Notes: generated from the sequence alone by a model not told the origin. A stretch of 64,000 nucleotides of DNA from Streptomyces bungoensis (GCF_001514215.1 NZ_KQ948868.1:1-64000); one strand, 5' to 3'. Shown: positions 9,927 to 18,967, numbered from the stretch's first letter. A program made the numbers and translations.

Positions 9927-11315
9927 TCAGGTGATTCGCAGCGAGCGGAGTATGCCGTCCGTCGCCCTCCCGTCCCCGCGCTCGCGCACCTGTACGTACA
10001 CCTGCGGCTCGGCCGGGCCGCCCGCCGGGGCGAGCGCGGACTCGGTGACCGTGCCGCCGTCCGGACAGGTGTTCCAGGTGCGGGTCCGGCCGCGCCAGCC
10101 GGCGGAGGAGAAGGCCCGGCTGCCGGCGTCGTGGCAGCCGGTGTGGGTGAGGGCGGTCACCCGGGCGGCGACGTCGCCCTGCCCGCTGACCCCGACGAAC
10201 ACGCCGTCCACCGCGGCCCGCAGGTCGGACCAGTGCGCCAGGTCGTCGGCGACCACCAGGCCCGGCTCGTGCCCCGCCCGCAGGCCGAGCGCATGCGGGT
10301 CCCAGCCGGAGTCGCGCACCTCGCGGGCCCAGCCGGCCGGCACCTGGACCGCCACCCGGCCGGTGGAGTCCTTCACGGTGGCCGGGCCGGCGGTCCCCGG
10401 CCGGTCCAGCACCAGCGTCACGGCGACCGCGGCGGCCGCCGCCGTGACCACCGCGGCCACGACCAGGGTCACCCCGCTCAGCCGGCCCCGGACGGCGTCG
10501 AGCCGGCCGTCCCGCCGGGCACCGGAGGCCGCCGCCAGCCGGTCCAGCTCCCCGGCGAACGCCGCCGCCGTGGGCCAGCGCCGCTCCCGGTCCGGCTCCA
10601 GGGCGCGCAGCAGCGCCCGCTCCACCTGCTCGCCCAGACCGGGCCTGAGCCGTCCGGGCGGTACGACCTTCCCCGGCGGCCCGGGCACGGTGCCGGTGAC
10701 CAGCTCGTAGCCGACCGCGCCCAGGCTGTAGACGTCGGCGCGGGCGTCGATGCCCTCCCCGGGCTCGGCCTGCTCCGGGGGCTGGTAGCCCGCCGAGCCC
10801 GCGGCCAGGGTGAGCACCGAGGCCTGCGCCAGGCTCTTGGCCAGCCCCAGATCGGCCAGCAGGACCCGCCGTTCGCCGTCCGGCGCCGTGTGCAGCAGCA
10901 CGTTGGTCGGCTTGATGTCGCGGTGCACGATGCCCGCCTCGTGCAGCGCGGCGGCGCTCCGCGCGGCCAGCGCCGTCAGCGCCAGCGCCTGGGGCACCGG
11001 CAGCGGGCCGGCCGTCAGCAGATCGGCCAGGGTGCCGCCGTCGGCGTACTCCATCACGAAGTACGGCCTGCCGTCGGGCAGTTCCCCGAAGTCGTAGACC
11101 TGCACCACCCGGCTGGAGCCGGCCCGGCGCAGCAGCCGGGCCTCGGACAGGAAGCGGTCCCGGATGTCGAGCCGGTGCGCCCAGTTCTCGGCGAGGACCT
11201 TGACCGCCACCGGGCCGTCCAGCTCGTCGTCGCGGGCGAGCCACACGGTGGCGAAGGCGCCGGTGCCCAGGCGCCGTTCCAGGCGGTAGCGGCCGATCCG
11301 CTCCAGGGAGTGCAT
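9927..11315 (-). CDS. membrane-anchored Ser/Thr protein kinase
   Basis: A 462-residue Hanks-type kinase. The catalytic domain (about 8-265) shows the glycine loop G-T-G-A-F-A-T-V, Lys39 in V-A-V-K-V, H131-R-D-I-K-P-T-N, and a D155-L-G in place of the usual D-F-G. One hydrophobic segment near 275-300 (V-V-A-A-V-V-T-A-A-A-A-A-V-A-V) anchors it, and about 160 extracellular residues with cysteines follow, with no PASTA repeats; this part could sense an envelope signal. It is transcribed divergently from the ECF sigma factor gene with only 47 bp between starts, so shared regulation, or phosphorylation of the sigma factor, is plausible. The upstream box CATGAT six bases before ATG suggests a leaderless transcript. 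Confidence 0.9.
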   Translation of the reverse strand: MHSLERIGRYRLERRLGTGAFATVWLARDDELDGPVAVKVLAENWAHRLDIRDRFLSEARLLRRAGSSRVVQVYDFGELPDGRPYFVMEYADGGTLADLLTAGPLPVPQALALTALAARSAAALHEAGIVHRDIKPTNVLLHTAPDGERRVLLADLGLAKSLAQASVLTLAAGSAGYQPPEQAEPGEGIDARADVYSLGAVGYELVTGTVPGPPGKVVPPGRLRPGLGEQVERALLRALEPDRERRWPTAAAFAGELDRLAAASGARRDGRLDAVRGRLSGVTLVVAAVVTAAAAAVAVTLVLDRPGTAGPATVKDSTGRVAVQVPAGWAREVRDSGWDPHALGLRAGHEPGLVVADDLAHWSDLRAAVDGVFVGVSGQGDVAARVTALTHTGCHDAGSRAFSSAGWRGRTRTWNTCPDGGTVTESALAPAGGPAEPQVYVQVRERGDGRATDGILRSLRIT

Positions 11316-11362
11316 ACGACTATCATGCCTGCCCTGAGATCGACTCCGAGGGAGACCCTGAC

Positions 11363-11911
11363 GTGCAGGACGAGGCGACGGCCGAAGAGCTCGCGCGGCT
11401 CGCCGCGACGGGCGACCGGGCCGCCCTGGACCGGCTGCTGGCCGGACTGCGGCCGGAGGTCCTGCGCCGCTGCGGGCGGTTCCTGCCGTGCCGGGAGGAC
11501 GCCGAGGAGGCCGCCCAGGACGTGCTGCTCCAGGTGGCCCGGCACATCGCCGCCTTCGAGGGCCGCAGCCGCTTCAGCACCTGGCTCTACACGGTCGTCG
11601 CCAACTGCTGCCGGCAGAAGTACCGCGAGCTGAAGCGGCGCGCCGCCGAGCAGCCCGTGGCCGTCGAGCCCGCCGAGCGCGTCGACCCGCGCACCACCAG
11701 CGTCATCGCCGGCTCCCGCGTCGACCTGCTGGAGGCCCTGGACCGGCTGGAGCGCGAGCACCCGCACCTCGTCGCCCCGCTGGTCTACCGGGACATCTGC
11801 CAGCTGGAGTACGCCGAGGTCGCCGAGCGCGTGGGCATCCCCCTCGGCACCCTGAAGTCCCGTCTGCACGAGGCCCGCAAGCAGGTGCGACCCTGGCTGC
11901 GCGGGTACTGA
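11363..11911 (+). CDS. ECF-type RNA polymerase sigma factor
   Basis: A 182-residue sigma-70 family protein of group 4. Region 2 covers roughly residues 20-85 (E-D-A-E-E-A-A-Q-D-V-L-L-Q-V-A-R-H-I, F-S-T-W-L-Y-T-V-V-A-N), and region 4 lies at about 125-178 with the HTH Y-A-E-V-A-E-R-V-G-I-P-L-G-T-L-K-S-R-L-H-E-A-R. GTG 11363 has GGGAG nine bases upstream. No zinc anti-sigma gene follows; the adjacent regulatory partner is the divergent membrane kinase, which suggests that this factor may be controlled by phosphorylation rather than by a classical anti-sigma. It converges with the phosphatase gene, leaving three bases between stops. Confidence 0.9.
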   Translation: MQDEATAEELARLAATGDRAALDRLLAGLRPEVLRRCGRFLPCREDAEEAAQDVLLQVARHIAAFEGRSRFSTWLYTVVANCCRQKYRELKRRAAEQPVAVEPAERVDPRTTSVIAGSRVDLLEALDRLEREHPHLVAPLVYRDICQLEYAEVAERVGIPLGTLKSRLHEARKQVRPWLRGY

Positions 11912-11914
11912 GCC

Positions 11915-14305
11915 CTACGGCTCGTCGGCCGGCACCGTCAGCTCCGCCCAGATCGTCTTGCCCTCGGCGGTGTGCCGGCTGCCCCAGCGCTGGGTGAGCT
12001 GGGCGACCAGCAGCAGCCCGCGGCCGCCCTCGTCGAAGGTCTTGGCGCGCCTCAGGTGCGGGGCGGTGTGGCTGGTGTCGGACACCTCGATGATCAGCGT
12101 GGCCGCGTCCTGGATCAGCCGCAGCCGGATCGGGTGGGCGCCGTACCGGATGGCGTTGGTGACCAGTTCGCTCACCACCAGCTCCGCGGTGAACGACGCC
12201 TCGTCCAGCGACCAGCGCTCCAGCTGCTCCACGACCTGCTTGCGGACCGGCGCGACCAGCGCCGGGTCGGCGGGGATGTCCCAGGTGGCCACCTGCTCGG
12301 CGGGCAGCCCCCGGGTGCGGGCCAGCAGCAGCGCCACGTCGTCGGCGGCGCCGCCGTGCGGCAGCAGCGCGTGCAGGACGCGGTCGCAGGTCTGCTCCAG
12401 CGGGTCGGTGGACCCGCCGAGCACCCGGTGCAGCCGCTCCCGGCCGGCGTCCCCGGCCGGCCCGGACACCATCAGGCCGTCCGTGTACAGCGCGAGGACG
12501 GTGCCCTCGGTCAGCTCCACCTCGGCCGACTCGAAGGGCAGCCCGCCCAGGCCCAGCGGGGGACCGGCCGGCAGCCGCAGCTGGCGCGGCTCGCCGTCCG
12601 GCGGCAGCACGACGGGCGGCGGATGCCCGGCCCGGGCCAGGGTGCAGCGCCGCGACACCGGGTCGTAGACGGCGTACAGGCAGGTCGCGCCGACCTCGCC
12701 GGGGCTGCCCTCGCCCCCGGACTCGTCCGACAGCCGGACCACCAGGTCGTCCAGGTGGGTGAGCAGCTCGTCCGGGGCCAGGTCGATGTCCGCGAGGGTC
12801 CGCACGGCGGTACGCAGCCGGCCCATGGTGGCCGAGGCCTGGATGCCGTGCCCGACGACGTCCCCGACCACCATCGCGACCCGCATCCCGGACAGCGGGA
12901 TCACGTCGAACCAGTCGCCGCCGACCCCGGCCCGGGCCGCCGGAAGGTACCGGGAGGAGACCTCCACGGCGGCCGTGCGGGGCAGGTTGCGGGGGAGCAG
13001 GCTGCGCTGCAGGGCGAGCGCGGTCTCGCGTTCGCGGGAGAAGCGGCGGGCGTTGTCGATGCAGACGGCGGCCCGGGTGGTGATCTCCTCGGCGAGCAGC
13101 ATGTCGTCCGCGGTGAACGGCTCGGGGCTGCGGTGCCGGGCGAGCACGGCGACGCCCAGGGTCAGCCCGCGGGCCAGGATCGGCACCGACATGGAGGAGT
13201 GAATCCCGAACTTCCGCACCCGCTCGCCGCGCGCGGCGTTCCATTCGGTCCACTGGTCGATCTCGCCCGCGGTCAGCGTGGCCCGGATGGTCCGGCCGCC
13301 GGTCAGGGCGTCCGCCTGCGGGGAGAAGCCCGGGTACAGCTCGATCTGCCCCGGCTCGGTCACGGCCTCCGGCACCCCCTCCAGAACCGACTGGTGGGCG
13401 GCCCGGCGCAGCGCGACCGGAGCCGTGACGCGGGCCGGGGGCTCGCCGCCGTACTCCTCCGGGTCCAGCAGGTCGATGGTCACGAAGTCGGCGAGCGCCG
13501 GCACGCACACGTCCGCCAGTTCCTGTGCCGTACGGGCAACGTCGAGGGTGGTGCCGATGCGCACGCTCGCCTCGTTGACCAGCTGCAGCCGCTCCCGGGC
13601 CCGGTGGCTGTCGGTGATGTCGTGCGCCACCAGGCACACGCCCCGCACCCGGCCGCCGTCGTCGGTGACCGGCGCCATCCGGGCCAGCCAGGCACGCGGC
13701 CGGCGCTCCGAGCCGGCGGTGTTCAGGGAGGTGCGGACGTCCAGCGGCCGGCCCGTGAGGAGGACCTGCAGCATGCTCTGCTCCAGGTCCTCGCCGTGCG
13801 GTCTGCCGCCGATCTCCGGGAGTCTGAGGCCCCGGACGCGTTCCTCCGGCAGGCCGATCAGCTCGGTCATCGCCGCGTTCATCCGGCGCAGCCGCAGCGC
13901 GTCGTCGTACACGGCGACCGCGCAGGGCGACTGGACCAGGCCCGCCTGGGCGAGCGCGTCGTCGCCGGTACCGGGCTCCTCGGCGGCCAGCGGGGTCACC
14001 ACCAGCCAGTGCGGTCCGCGGCCGCCGTCCGCCGGCCGGTGGTGGGCGAGCAGCCACACGCGGACCGTACGGCCGTCCCGGTGGCGCAATCCGGCCGATC
14101 CGGCCCAGCGGGCACCGGGGGGAAGGTCCGGGACGCCGACCGCGGCGTCCCCGGCCAGCAGCCGGGCCGCCGGGCGGCCCACGACGGCCTCGGGCGGGTG
14201 GCCCAGCAGGCGCCGCGCGCCCTCGTTCCACTCCAGCACGGTGCCGTCGTCGTCGATGACAGCCCGGGCCGTCTCCGCGTCGTCGAACGGATAGACCCGG
14301 CTCAT
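11915..14305 (-). CDS. PAS-PAS-GAF-SpoIIE phosphatase-HATPase regulator
   Basis: A 796-residue cytoplasmic multi-domain regulator. Order: PAS (about 10-100; R-A-V-I-D-D-D-G-T-V-L-E-W-N-E-G), PAS (about 115-235; Y-D-D-A-L-R-L-R-R-M-N-A-A), GAF (about 240-405), PP2C/SpoIIE phosphatase (about 425-640; G-V-G-G-D-W-F-D-V, V-V-G-D-V-V-G-H-G, A-L-Y-T-D-G-L), and a C-terminal RsbW-like ATPase (about 660-796; V-S-E-L-V-T-N-A-I-R-Y-G, G-R-G-L-L-L-V). Such proteins can both dephosphorylate and phosphorylate anti-anti-sigma partners in sigma-B-type switches. No STAS-domain partner is encoded nearby. ATG 14305 has GGGAG eight bases upstream; an in-frame GTG at 14326 is less well placed. Confidence 0.9.
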   Translation of the reverse strand: MSRVYPFDDAETARAVIDDDGTVLEWNEGARRLLGHPPEAVVGRPAARLLAGDAAVGVPDLPPGARWAGSAGLRHRDGRTVRVWLLAHHRPADGGRGPHWLVVTPLAAEEPGTGDDALAQAGLVQSPCAVAVYDDALRLRRMNAAMTELIGLPEERVRGLRLPEIGGRPHGEDLEQSMLQVLLTGRPLDVRTSLNTAGSERRPRAWLARMAPVTDDGGRVRGVCLVAHDITDSHRARERLQLVNEASVRIGTTLDVARTAQELADVCVPALADFVTIDLLDPEEYGGEPPARVTAPVALRRAAHQSVLEGVPEAVTEPGQIELYPGFSPQADALTGGRTIRATLTAGEIDQWTEWNAARGERVRKFGIHSSMSVPILARGLTLGVAVLARHRSPEPFTADDMLLAEEITTRAAVCIDNARRFSRERETALALQRSLLPRNLPRTAAVEVSSRYLPAARAGVGGDWFDVIPLSGMRVAMVVGDVVGHGIQASATMGRLRTAVRTLADIDLAPDELLTHLDDLVVRLSDESGGEGSPGEVGATCLYAVYDPVSRRCTLARAGHPPPVVLPPDGEPRQLRLPAGPPLGLGGLPFESAEVELTEGTVLALYTDGLMVSGPAGDAGRERLHRVLGGSTDPLEQTCDRVLHALLPHGGAADDVALLLARTRGLPAEQVATWDIPADPALVAPVRKQVVEQLERWSLDEASFTAELVVSELVTNAIRYGAHPIRLRLIQDAATLIIEVSDTSHTAPHLRRAKTFDEGGRGLLLVAQLTQRWGSRHTAEGKTIWAELTVPADEP

Positions 14306-14639
14306 CGTCCCCGCTCCCAAGCGCACACTCACAGTGAACAGGTGGCACCACTCGCGTCCAGCGTAGTGCGTCGGCCCCGTCCGCGGACCCCGGCCCCCGG
14401 CGGGACCGGCCGGCCCGCCGCACTCGTCAAGGGGGGATCCGGCCGATGCGGGGCCACGGGCAGGCCCGGGTGATCACCTTCGGGGGGCCGCGCGGCCCAC
14501 GGCGCGGGGGTCGCGGCAGGCTTCCCCGTCCGGACCGTTGACGAGATGTCATGTCGGGAACAAGCATGGGGCGTCCGCATCTGGGAGCGCTCCCATGACA
14601 GGGGGGCGTCACCCCGCACCTCCTCCGAGGAGCCCAGAC
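14306..14639 (+). other. divergent regulatory region of phosphatase and cellulase genes
   Basis: This stretch has no gene. It holds the promoters of the leftward phosphatase gene and the rightward cellulase gene, and the CebR box at 14582-14595. I could not fix the -35 and -10 boxes. Confidence 0.5.
14582..14595. promoter_or_regulatory. CebR operator (cellobiose-responsive)
   Basis: TGGGAGCGCTCCCA is a perfect 14-bp palindrome and matches the known CebR consensus of Streptomyces exactly. It lies 44 bases before the GH9 start codon, consistent with repression by CebR until cello-oligosaccharide is present. Confidence 0.92.
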
Positions 14640-16883
14640 GTGAAACGACGCAGAACCGCCCTGCTGTCCCTCGCCGCCCTGCTGGCGACGGCCCTGACCG
14701 CGCTGCCGGCCGGCCCCGCCGGGGCCGACGAGGCCGAACAGCTCAGGAACGGCACCTTCGACACCACCACCGAGCCCTGGTGGACCACCGGCAACGTGAC
14801 CGCGGGCCTGTCCGACGGGCGGCTGTGCGCCGACGTGCCCGGCGGTACCGCCGACCGCTGGGACGCGGCCGTCGGCCAGAACGACGTCACGCTGGTGAAG
14901 GGGGAGTCCTACCGCTTCTCCTTCAAGGCCTCCGGCTCCCCGCAGGACCACGTCGTCCGGGCGATCGTGGGGCTGCAGACCGCTCCGTACGACACCTGGT
15001 ACGAGGTCAGCCCGCAGCTGAGCGTCTCCGGCGACACCTACGCCTACACCTTCACCTCGCCCGTCGACACCACCCAGGCGCAGGTCGCCTTCCAGGCGGG
15101 CGGTGCCGCGGACCCCTGGCGGCTGTGCCTGGACGACGTGTCGCTGCTCGGCGGCGTCCCGCCCGAGGTCTACCGGCCCGACACCGGCCCCCGGGTCCGC
15201 GTCAACCAGGCCGGCTACCTGCCGGCCGGACCGAAGAACGCCACCCTCGTCACCGACGCCACGACCCGGCTGCCCTGGCGGCTGCGGAACGCCGCCGGCA
15301 AGGCGGTCGCCCACGGCTGGACGGTACCGCGCGGCACGGACGCCTCCTCCGGGCAGAACGTGCACACCATCGACTTCGGCGCCTTCCGCGGCCGCGGCAC
15401 GGGCTACACGCTCGTCGCCGACGGCGAGACCAGCCGCCCGTTCGCCGTCGGGACCGGCGCCTATGAGCAACTGCGCCTGGACTCGCTGAAGTACTACTAC
15501 ACCCAGCGCAGCGGCATCGCGATCCGCGACGACCTCCGCCCCGGCTACGGCAGGCCCGCCGGCCACGTGAACACCGCTCCCAACCAGGGTGACGCGGACG
15601 TGCCCTGCCAATCCGGCGGGTGCGACTACACGCTGGACGTCACCGGCGGCTGGTACGACGCCGGCGACCACGGCAAGTACGTCGTCAACGGCGGCATCTC
15701 CACCTGGGAGCTGCTCAGCACCTACGAGCGCTCGCTGCTGGCCCGCACGGGCGAACCGGGACGGCTCGGCGACGGCAGCCTGGCCCTGCCCGAGAGCGGC
15801 AACAAGGTGCCCGACATCCTCGACGAGTCCCGCTGGGAACTGGAGTTCCTGCTGAAGATGCAGGTGCCCGACGGGCAGCCGCTGGCCGGCATGGCCCACA
15901 GCAAGGTGCACGACGCCCAGTGGACCGGACTGCCGCTGCTGCCCAGCGACGACCCGCAGAAGCGGGAGCTGCACGCCCCCACCACCCAGGCCACCCTGAA
16001 CCTCGCGGCGACGGCCGCCCAGGCCGCCCGCCTCTACCGGCCCTACGACAGGGCGTTCGCGGCGCGGGCCCTGACGGCCGCGCGCAAGGCCTGGACCGCC
16101 GCCCTGGCCCACCCCGAGGTGTACCCCGACCCGAACGACGGCACCGGCGGCGGCGCCTACCCCGACGACAACGCCTCCGACGAGTTCTACTGGGCGGCCG
16201 CGGAGCTGTACCTCACCACCGGCGAGAAGCAGTTCGCCGGCCACGTGCTGTCCTCGCCTCTCCACACCGCCGACGTCTTCGGCCCCCTCGGCTTCGACTG
16301 GGGCCGCACGGCGGCGGCCGGCCGCCTCGACCTGGCCACCGTGCCCAGCAGGCTGCCCGGCCGGGACCAGGTCCGCAGGTCCGTGATCAAGGCCGCCGAC
16401 CGCTACCTCGCGACGGCCGGAGCCCAGCCCTACGGCATGCCCTACGCCCCCGAAGGCAACCTCTACGACTGGGGCTCCAACGCCCAGGTCCTCAACAACG
16501 CCCACGTCATCGCCACCGCCTACGACCTCACCGGCGCGGCGAAGTACCGTGACGCGGCCGTGCAGTCCATGGACTACGTCCTCGGCCGCAACGCGCTGAA
16601 CATCTCGTACGTCACCGGCTACGGCGAGGTCAGCTCCCACCACCAGCACAGCCGCTGGTACGCCCACGAGCTCGACCCGAACCTGCCGGACCCGCCCCGG
16701 GGCACGCTGGCCGGCGGGCCCAACTCGGGCATCCAGGACCCGTACGCGCAGAGCAGGCTCAAGGGCTGCACGGGCCAGTTCTGCTACATCGACGACATCC
16801 AGTCCTGGTCCACCAACGAGACGGCCGTCAACTGGAACGCGGCGCTCGCCTGGATGGCCTCCTTCGCGGCGGACCAGGGATAG
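14640..16883 (+). CDS. secreted GH9 endoglucanase (cellulase)
   Basis: A 747-residue secreted glycoside hydrolase. GTG 14640 follows GAGGAG by seven bases. Residues 1-30 are a signal peptide ending near G-P-A-G-A-D-E. Next comes a CBM4/9-like carbohydrate-binding module (about 35-175; L-R-N-G-T-F-D, W-R-L-C-L-D-D-V-S), an Ig-like CelD_N domain (about 185-285; R-V-N-Q-A-G-Y-L-P), then the GH9 (alpha/alpha)6 barrel (about 290-745). Visible active-site features are W-Y-D-A-G-D-H-G-K with Asp340 and Asp343, the H-S-R-W segment near 680, and N-E with Glu727 as likely proton donor. It should cut internal beta-1,4-glucan bonds outside the cell, and the CebR box explains its induction by cellobiose. 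No dockerin is present. Confidence 0.95.
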   Translation: MKRRRTALLSLAALLATALTALPAGPAGADEAEQLRNGTFDTTTEPWWTTGNVTAGLSDGRLCADVPGGTADRWDAAVGQNDVTLVKGESYRFSFKASGSPQDHVVRAIVGLQTAPYDTWYEVSPQLSVSGDTYAYTFTSPVDTTQAQVAFQAGGAADPWRLCLDDVSLLGGVPPEVYRPDTGPRVRVNQAGYLPAGPKNATLVTDATTRLPWRLRNAAGKAVAHGWTVPRGTDASSGQNVHTIDFGAFRGRGTGYTLVADGETSRPFAVGTGAYEQLRLDSLKYYYTQRSGIAIRDDLRPGYGRPAGHVNTAPNQGDADVPCQSGGCDYTLDVTGGWYDAGDHGKYVVNGGISTWELLSTYERSLLARTGEPGRLGDGSLALPESGNKVPDILDESRWELEFLLKMQVPDGQPLAGMAHSKVHDAQWTGLPLLPSDDPQKRELHAPTTQATLNLAATAAQAARLYRPYDRAFAARALTAARKAWTAALAHPEVYPDPNDGTGGGAYPDDNASDEFYWAAAELYLTTGEKQFAGHVLSSPLHTADVFGPLGFDWGRTAAAGRLDLATVPSRLPGRDQVRRSVIKAADRYLATAGAQPYGMPYAPEGNLYDWGSNAQVLNNAHVIATAYDLTGAAKYRDAAVQSMDYVLGRNALNISYVTGYGEVSSHHQHSRWYAHELDPNLPDPPRGTLAGGPNSGIQDPYAQSRLKGCTGQFCYIDDIQSWSTNETAVNWNAALAWMASFAADQG

Positions 16884-16907
16884 CGGGACCGTACCCGCGC
16901 CACCCGG

Positions 16908-18539
16908 TCACCTGCGGTACCCGAGGACGGTCATCATGCCGCTCTCGGAGTGGTACTGGTTGTGGCAGTGCAGCATCCACAGGCCGGGGTTGTCGGCGTC
17001 GAAGTCGACGACCAGCTTGCGGTGGGGGAGCACGATGGCGGTGTCCTTGCGCGCCCCCACCGCGTCCAGCCCGGCCAGCGCGAAGGTGTGGCCGTGCAGG
17101 TGCATGGGGTGCCACATGTCGGTCGCGTTGATCAGGGACACCCGCACCCGCTCACCGGCGCGGACCGGGTGGCGCTGGCGCACGTCGTACGGCCGGTGGT
17201 CGAAGCCCCAGTCGTACTTCGCCATGCTGCCGGTGATCCTGATGCGCAGCTGCCGGTCCGGTTCGCGGTCGTCGAGGGCCACGGAGTCGTCCGGGACGAG
17301 GCGGCGGGCGGGCAGGATCCTGCCGTCGAGTTCGTCCGGGCGCACACCGGGGCCCGGCACGTCGCGCCCCTTGCCGGTGCGCAGGACGGCGAGGGCCTGG
17401 CCCGGCTTGCCCTCGGCCAGGGCGACGAAGGGGAAGACGCCGTCCTTGGCGGTGACGAGGACGTCGTACCGCTCGGCCATGCCGATGAGCAGGGCGTCCG
17501 TCGTGGTGTGCCGTACGGGGTAGCCGTCCGTGTGCGTGACGGTCATGGCGTGGCCGCCGAGCGCGACGCGGAAGGCGGTCTCGGAGCCCGCGTTGATGAT
17601 GCGCAGCCGGATGCGGTCGCCGGGACGGCACCGGAACGTGGACGGGGCGGTGGCCAGCCGCCCGTTGACGAGGTGGTAGGGGTACGCGACGCTGCCGGCC
17701 ATCCCGTGCAGCAGGCGGCTGTGGGAGTCGCGCAGCAACCGGGACGGGCCGGTGGACCGGTGGGAGGGCGACGAATGGGGGCTCGCCGTCCGGCCGGGAT
17801 CGGGACGGCCGCCTTCGGGGCCCATGGCCATCCCGGCCATCTTCATGGGGGAGCCGCCCGGGAGCAGCTGGCCGAGCACCCGGTCCGGGGTGGAGCCCTG
17901 CACGCCGTCGAGCCAGTCGTCCAGGAGGATGACCCACTCCTTGTCGTAGGCGAGCGGCTCCTTGGGGTCGTCCACGATGAGCGGGGCGTACAGACCGCGG
18001 TCCGGCTGCATGCCCACATGGGAGTGCACGAAGTAGGTGCCCGGGTGGGCGACCGTGAACCGGTAGGTGAAGTCGGTCCCGGACGGGATGGCGGCCTGGG
18101 TCAGCTCCGGCACGCCGTCCATGTCGCAGCGCACCCGGACCCCGTGGGAGTGCAGCGTGGTGGTCGCCGGCAGCCGGTTGGCGAGGGTCAGGCTGAGGAC
18201 GTCACCGGCGGTGATCCGCACCAGCGGGCCGGGCACCGACTCCTGGTAGGTCCAGGTCCGCACGGTCCGCCCGCCGAGATCCACCAGGCTCTCGGCGGCC
18301 GTGAACCGGACCATGTGCACCGGTCCGGAACCCCGCCGGCGCTCGGCGGCATGCACCTCCGGACCCGACGGGTCGACATATCCCCTGGGTCCGGCGGGAA
18401 CGAAGTTCCCCTCACCGGTCCTCACGGCCCCGGGGCCGGAGGAGGTACGCGGGCCGTCGCGGGTGCAGGCAGCCAGGAGCCCCGCGCCGGCGGCAGCGAT
18501 CGGGGCACGAAGGAGAGTACGCCGCGAAGGTGTGTGCAT
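16908..18539 (-). CDS. exported multicopper oxidase
   Basis: A 543-residue three-cupredoxin-domain oxidase. The start M-H-T-P-S-R-R-T-L-L-R-A-P-I looks like a Tat signal and the segment L-L-A-A-C is also a lipobox, so it is probably exported folded and lipid-anchored. Copper ligands are clear: H-S-H-G near 130, H-S-H-V-G near 175, H-P-M-H-L-H-G-H and H-C-H-N-Q-Y-H-S-E-S-G-M near the end. A Met/Gly/Ser-rich insertion (M-K-M-A-G-M-A-M) around residue 235 recalls the Met-rich regions of CueO-type cuprous oxidases, favouring copper tolerance, though laccase-like phenol oxidation is possible. There is no good ribosome site before ATG 18539. Confidence 0.92.
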   Translation of the reverse strand: MHTPSRRTLLRAPIAAAGAGLLAACTRDGPRTSSGPGAVRTGEGNFVPAGPRGYVDPSGPEVHAAERRRGSGPVHMVRFTAAESLVDLGGRTVRTWTYQESVPGPLVRITAGDVLSLTLANRLPATTTLHSHGVRVRCDMDGVPELTQAAIPSGTDFTYRFTVAHPGTYFVHSHVGMQPDRGLYAPLIVDDPKEPLAYDKEWVILLDDWLDGVQGSTPDRVLGQLLPGGSPMKMAGMAMGPEGGRPDPGRTASPHSSPSHRSTGPSRLLRDSHSRLLHGMAGSVAYPYHLVNGRLATAPSTFRCRPGDRIRLRIINAGSETAFRVALGGHAMTVTHTDGYPVRHTTTDALLIGMAERYDVLVTAKDGVFPFVALAEGKPGQALAVLRTGKGRDVPGPGVRPDELDGRILPARRLVPDDSVALDDREPDRQLRIRITGSMAKYDWGFDHRPYDVRQRHPVRAGERVRVSLINATDMWHPMHLHGHTFALAGLDAVGARKDTAIVLPHRKLVVDFDADNPGLWMLHCHNQYHSESGMMTVLGYRR

Positions 18540-18568
18540 GGAGGAAATAAGACACGTTTTGTGCTCAT

Positions 18569-18583
18569 ATCTGATGGATCTGA
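18569..18583. promoter_or_regulatory. direct repeat upstream of the multicopper oxidase gene
   Basis: Two copies of ATCTGA separated by three bases (nine-base period) lie in an unusually A/T-rich patch 30-44 bases before the oxidase start. It may be a regulator site; it does not look like the known CsoR palindrome. Speculative. Confidence 0.25.
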
Positions 18584-18693
18584 GGCGGCGCGTCTACTGG
18601 TGTCGGTCCCGGCGGATCTCGCCTCGCTCCCCGGCAGGTACCGTAGCGAAGTGCCCATGACCTGGGGATATTTACGCGTGAGTACCCGCGCGG

Positions 18694-18699
18694 TACCGT
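18694..18699 (+). promoter_or_regulatory. -10 box of a leaderless promoter
   Basis: TACCGT ends seven bases before the ATG at 18707, the spacing expected when the transcript begins at the start codon. The only purine-rich stretch, GAGGGG, abuts the ATG and is too close to serve as a ribosome site. Confidence 0.5.
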
Positions 18700-18706
18700 G
18701 AGGGGC

Positions 18707-18964
18707 ATGCCAGCTCTCAACGTGGAGTTCAGCGAACGCGAACTAGAGGACCTGCGGCAGATCGCCAAGGAGCGGGGAACGTCGATGAAGGCCCTCGTCC
18801 GTCAGGCCGCCGCCGCCGACATCGCGCGGCACCGGGCGCTGCAGGAGGGCGCGGAGGCCTTCCGGAGCTTCTTCACCGCCCACGCCGAGGAGTTCGCGGC
18901 CGCGTTCCCCGACGACGAGCCCCCCGCCCAGGGCGAGCCCCCCGTCAAGGGCCGGGCCGCCTGA
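18707..18964 (+). CDS. ribbon-helix-helix antitoxin-like protein
   Basis: An 85-residue protein. The first half, L-N-V-E-F-S-E-R-E-L-E-D-L-R-Q-I-A-K-E-R-G-T-S-M-K-A-L-V-R, has the strand-helix-helix pattern of CopG/Arc-type DNA-binding antitoxins; the second half is helical and ends in an acidic Pro-rich tail that could bind a partner. A Doc-like gene begins three bases after its stop, so the two make a probable type II toxin-antitoxin pair with this protein as antitoxin and autorepressor. GTG at 18698 in frame is an alternative start. The function is inferred from fold and context. Confidence 0.75.
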   Translation: MPALNVEFSERELEDLRQIAKERGTSMKALVRQAAAADIARHRALQEGAEAFRSFFTAHAEEFAAAFPDDEPPAQGEPPVKGRAA

Positions 18965-18967
18965 GCG

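Noticed and set aside
14427..16667. A 746-codon minus-strand frame opposite the cellulase
   Set aside because: The plus-strand GH9 gene has signal peptide, domains, ribosome site and CebR box; the opposite frame has none of these.
18657..18701. A 14-codon frame M-T-W-G-Y-L-R-V-S-T-R-A-V-P upstream of the antitoxin-like gene, recalling the start of serine recombinases
   Set aside because: It is very short, has no ribosome site and no further resolvase similarity; the likeness is probably chance.
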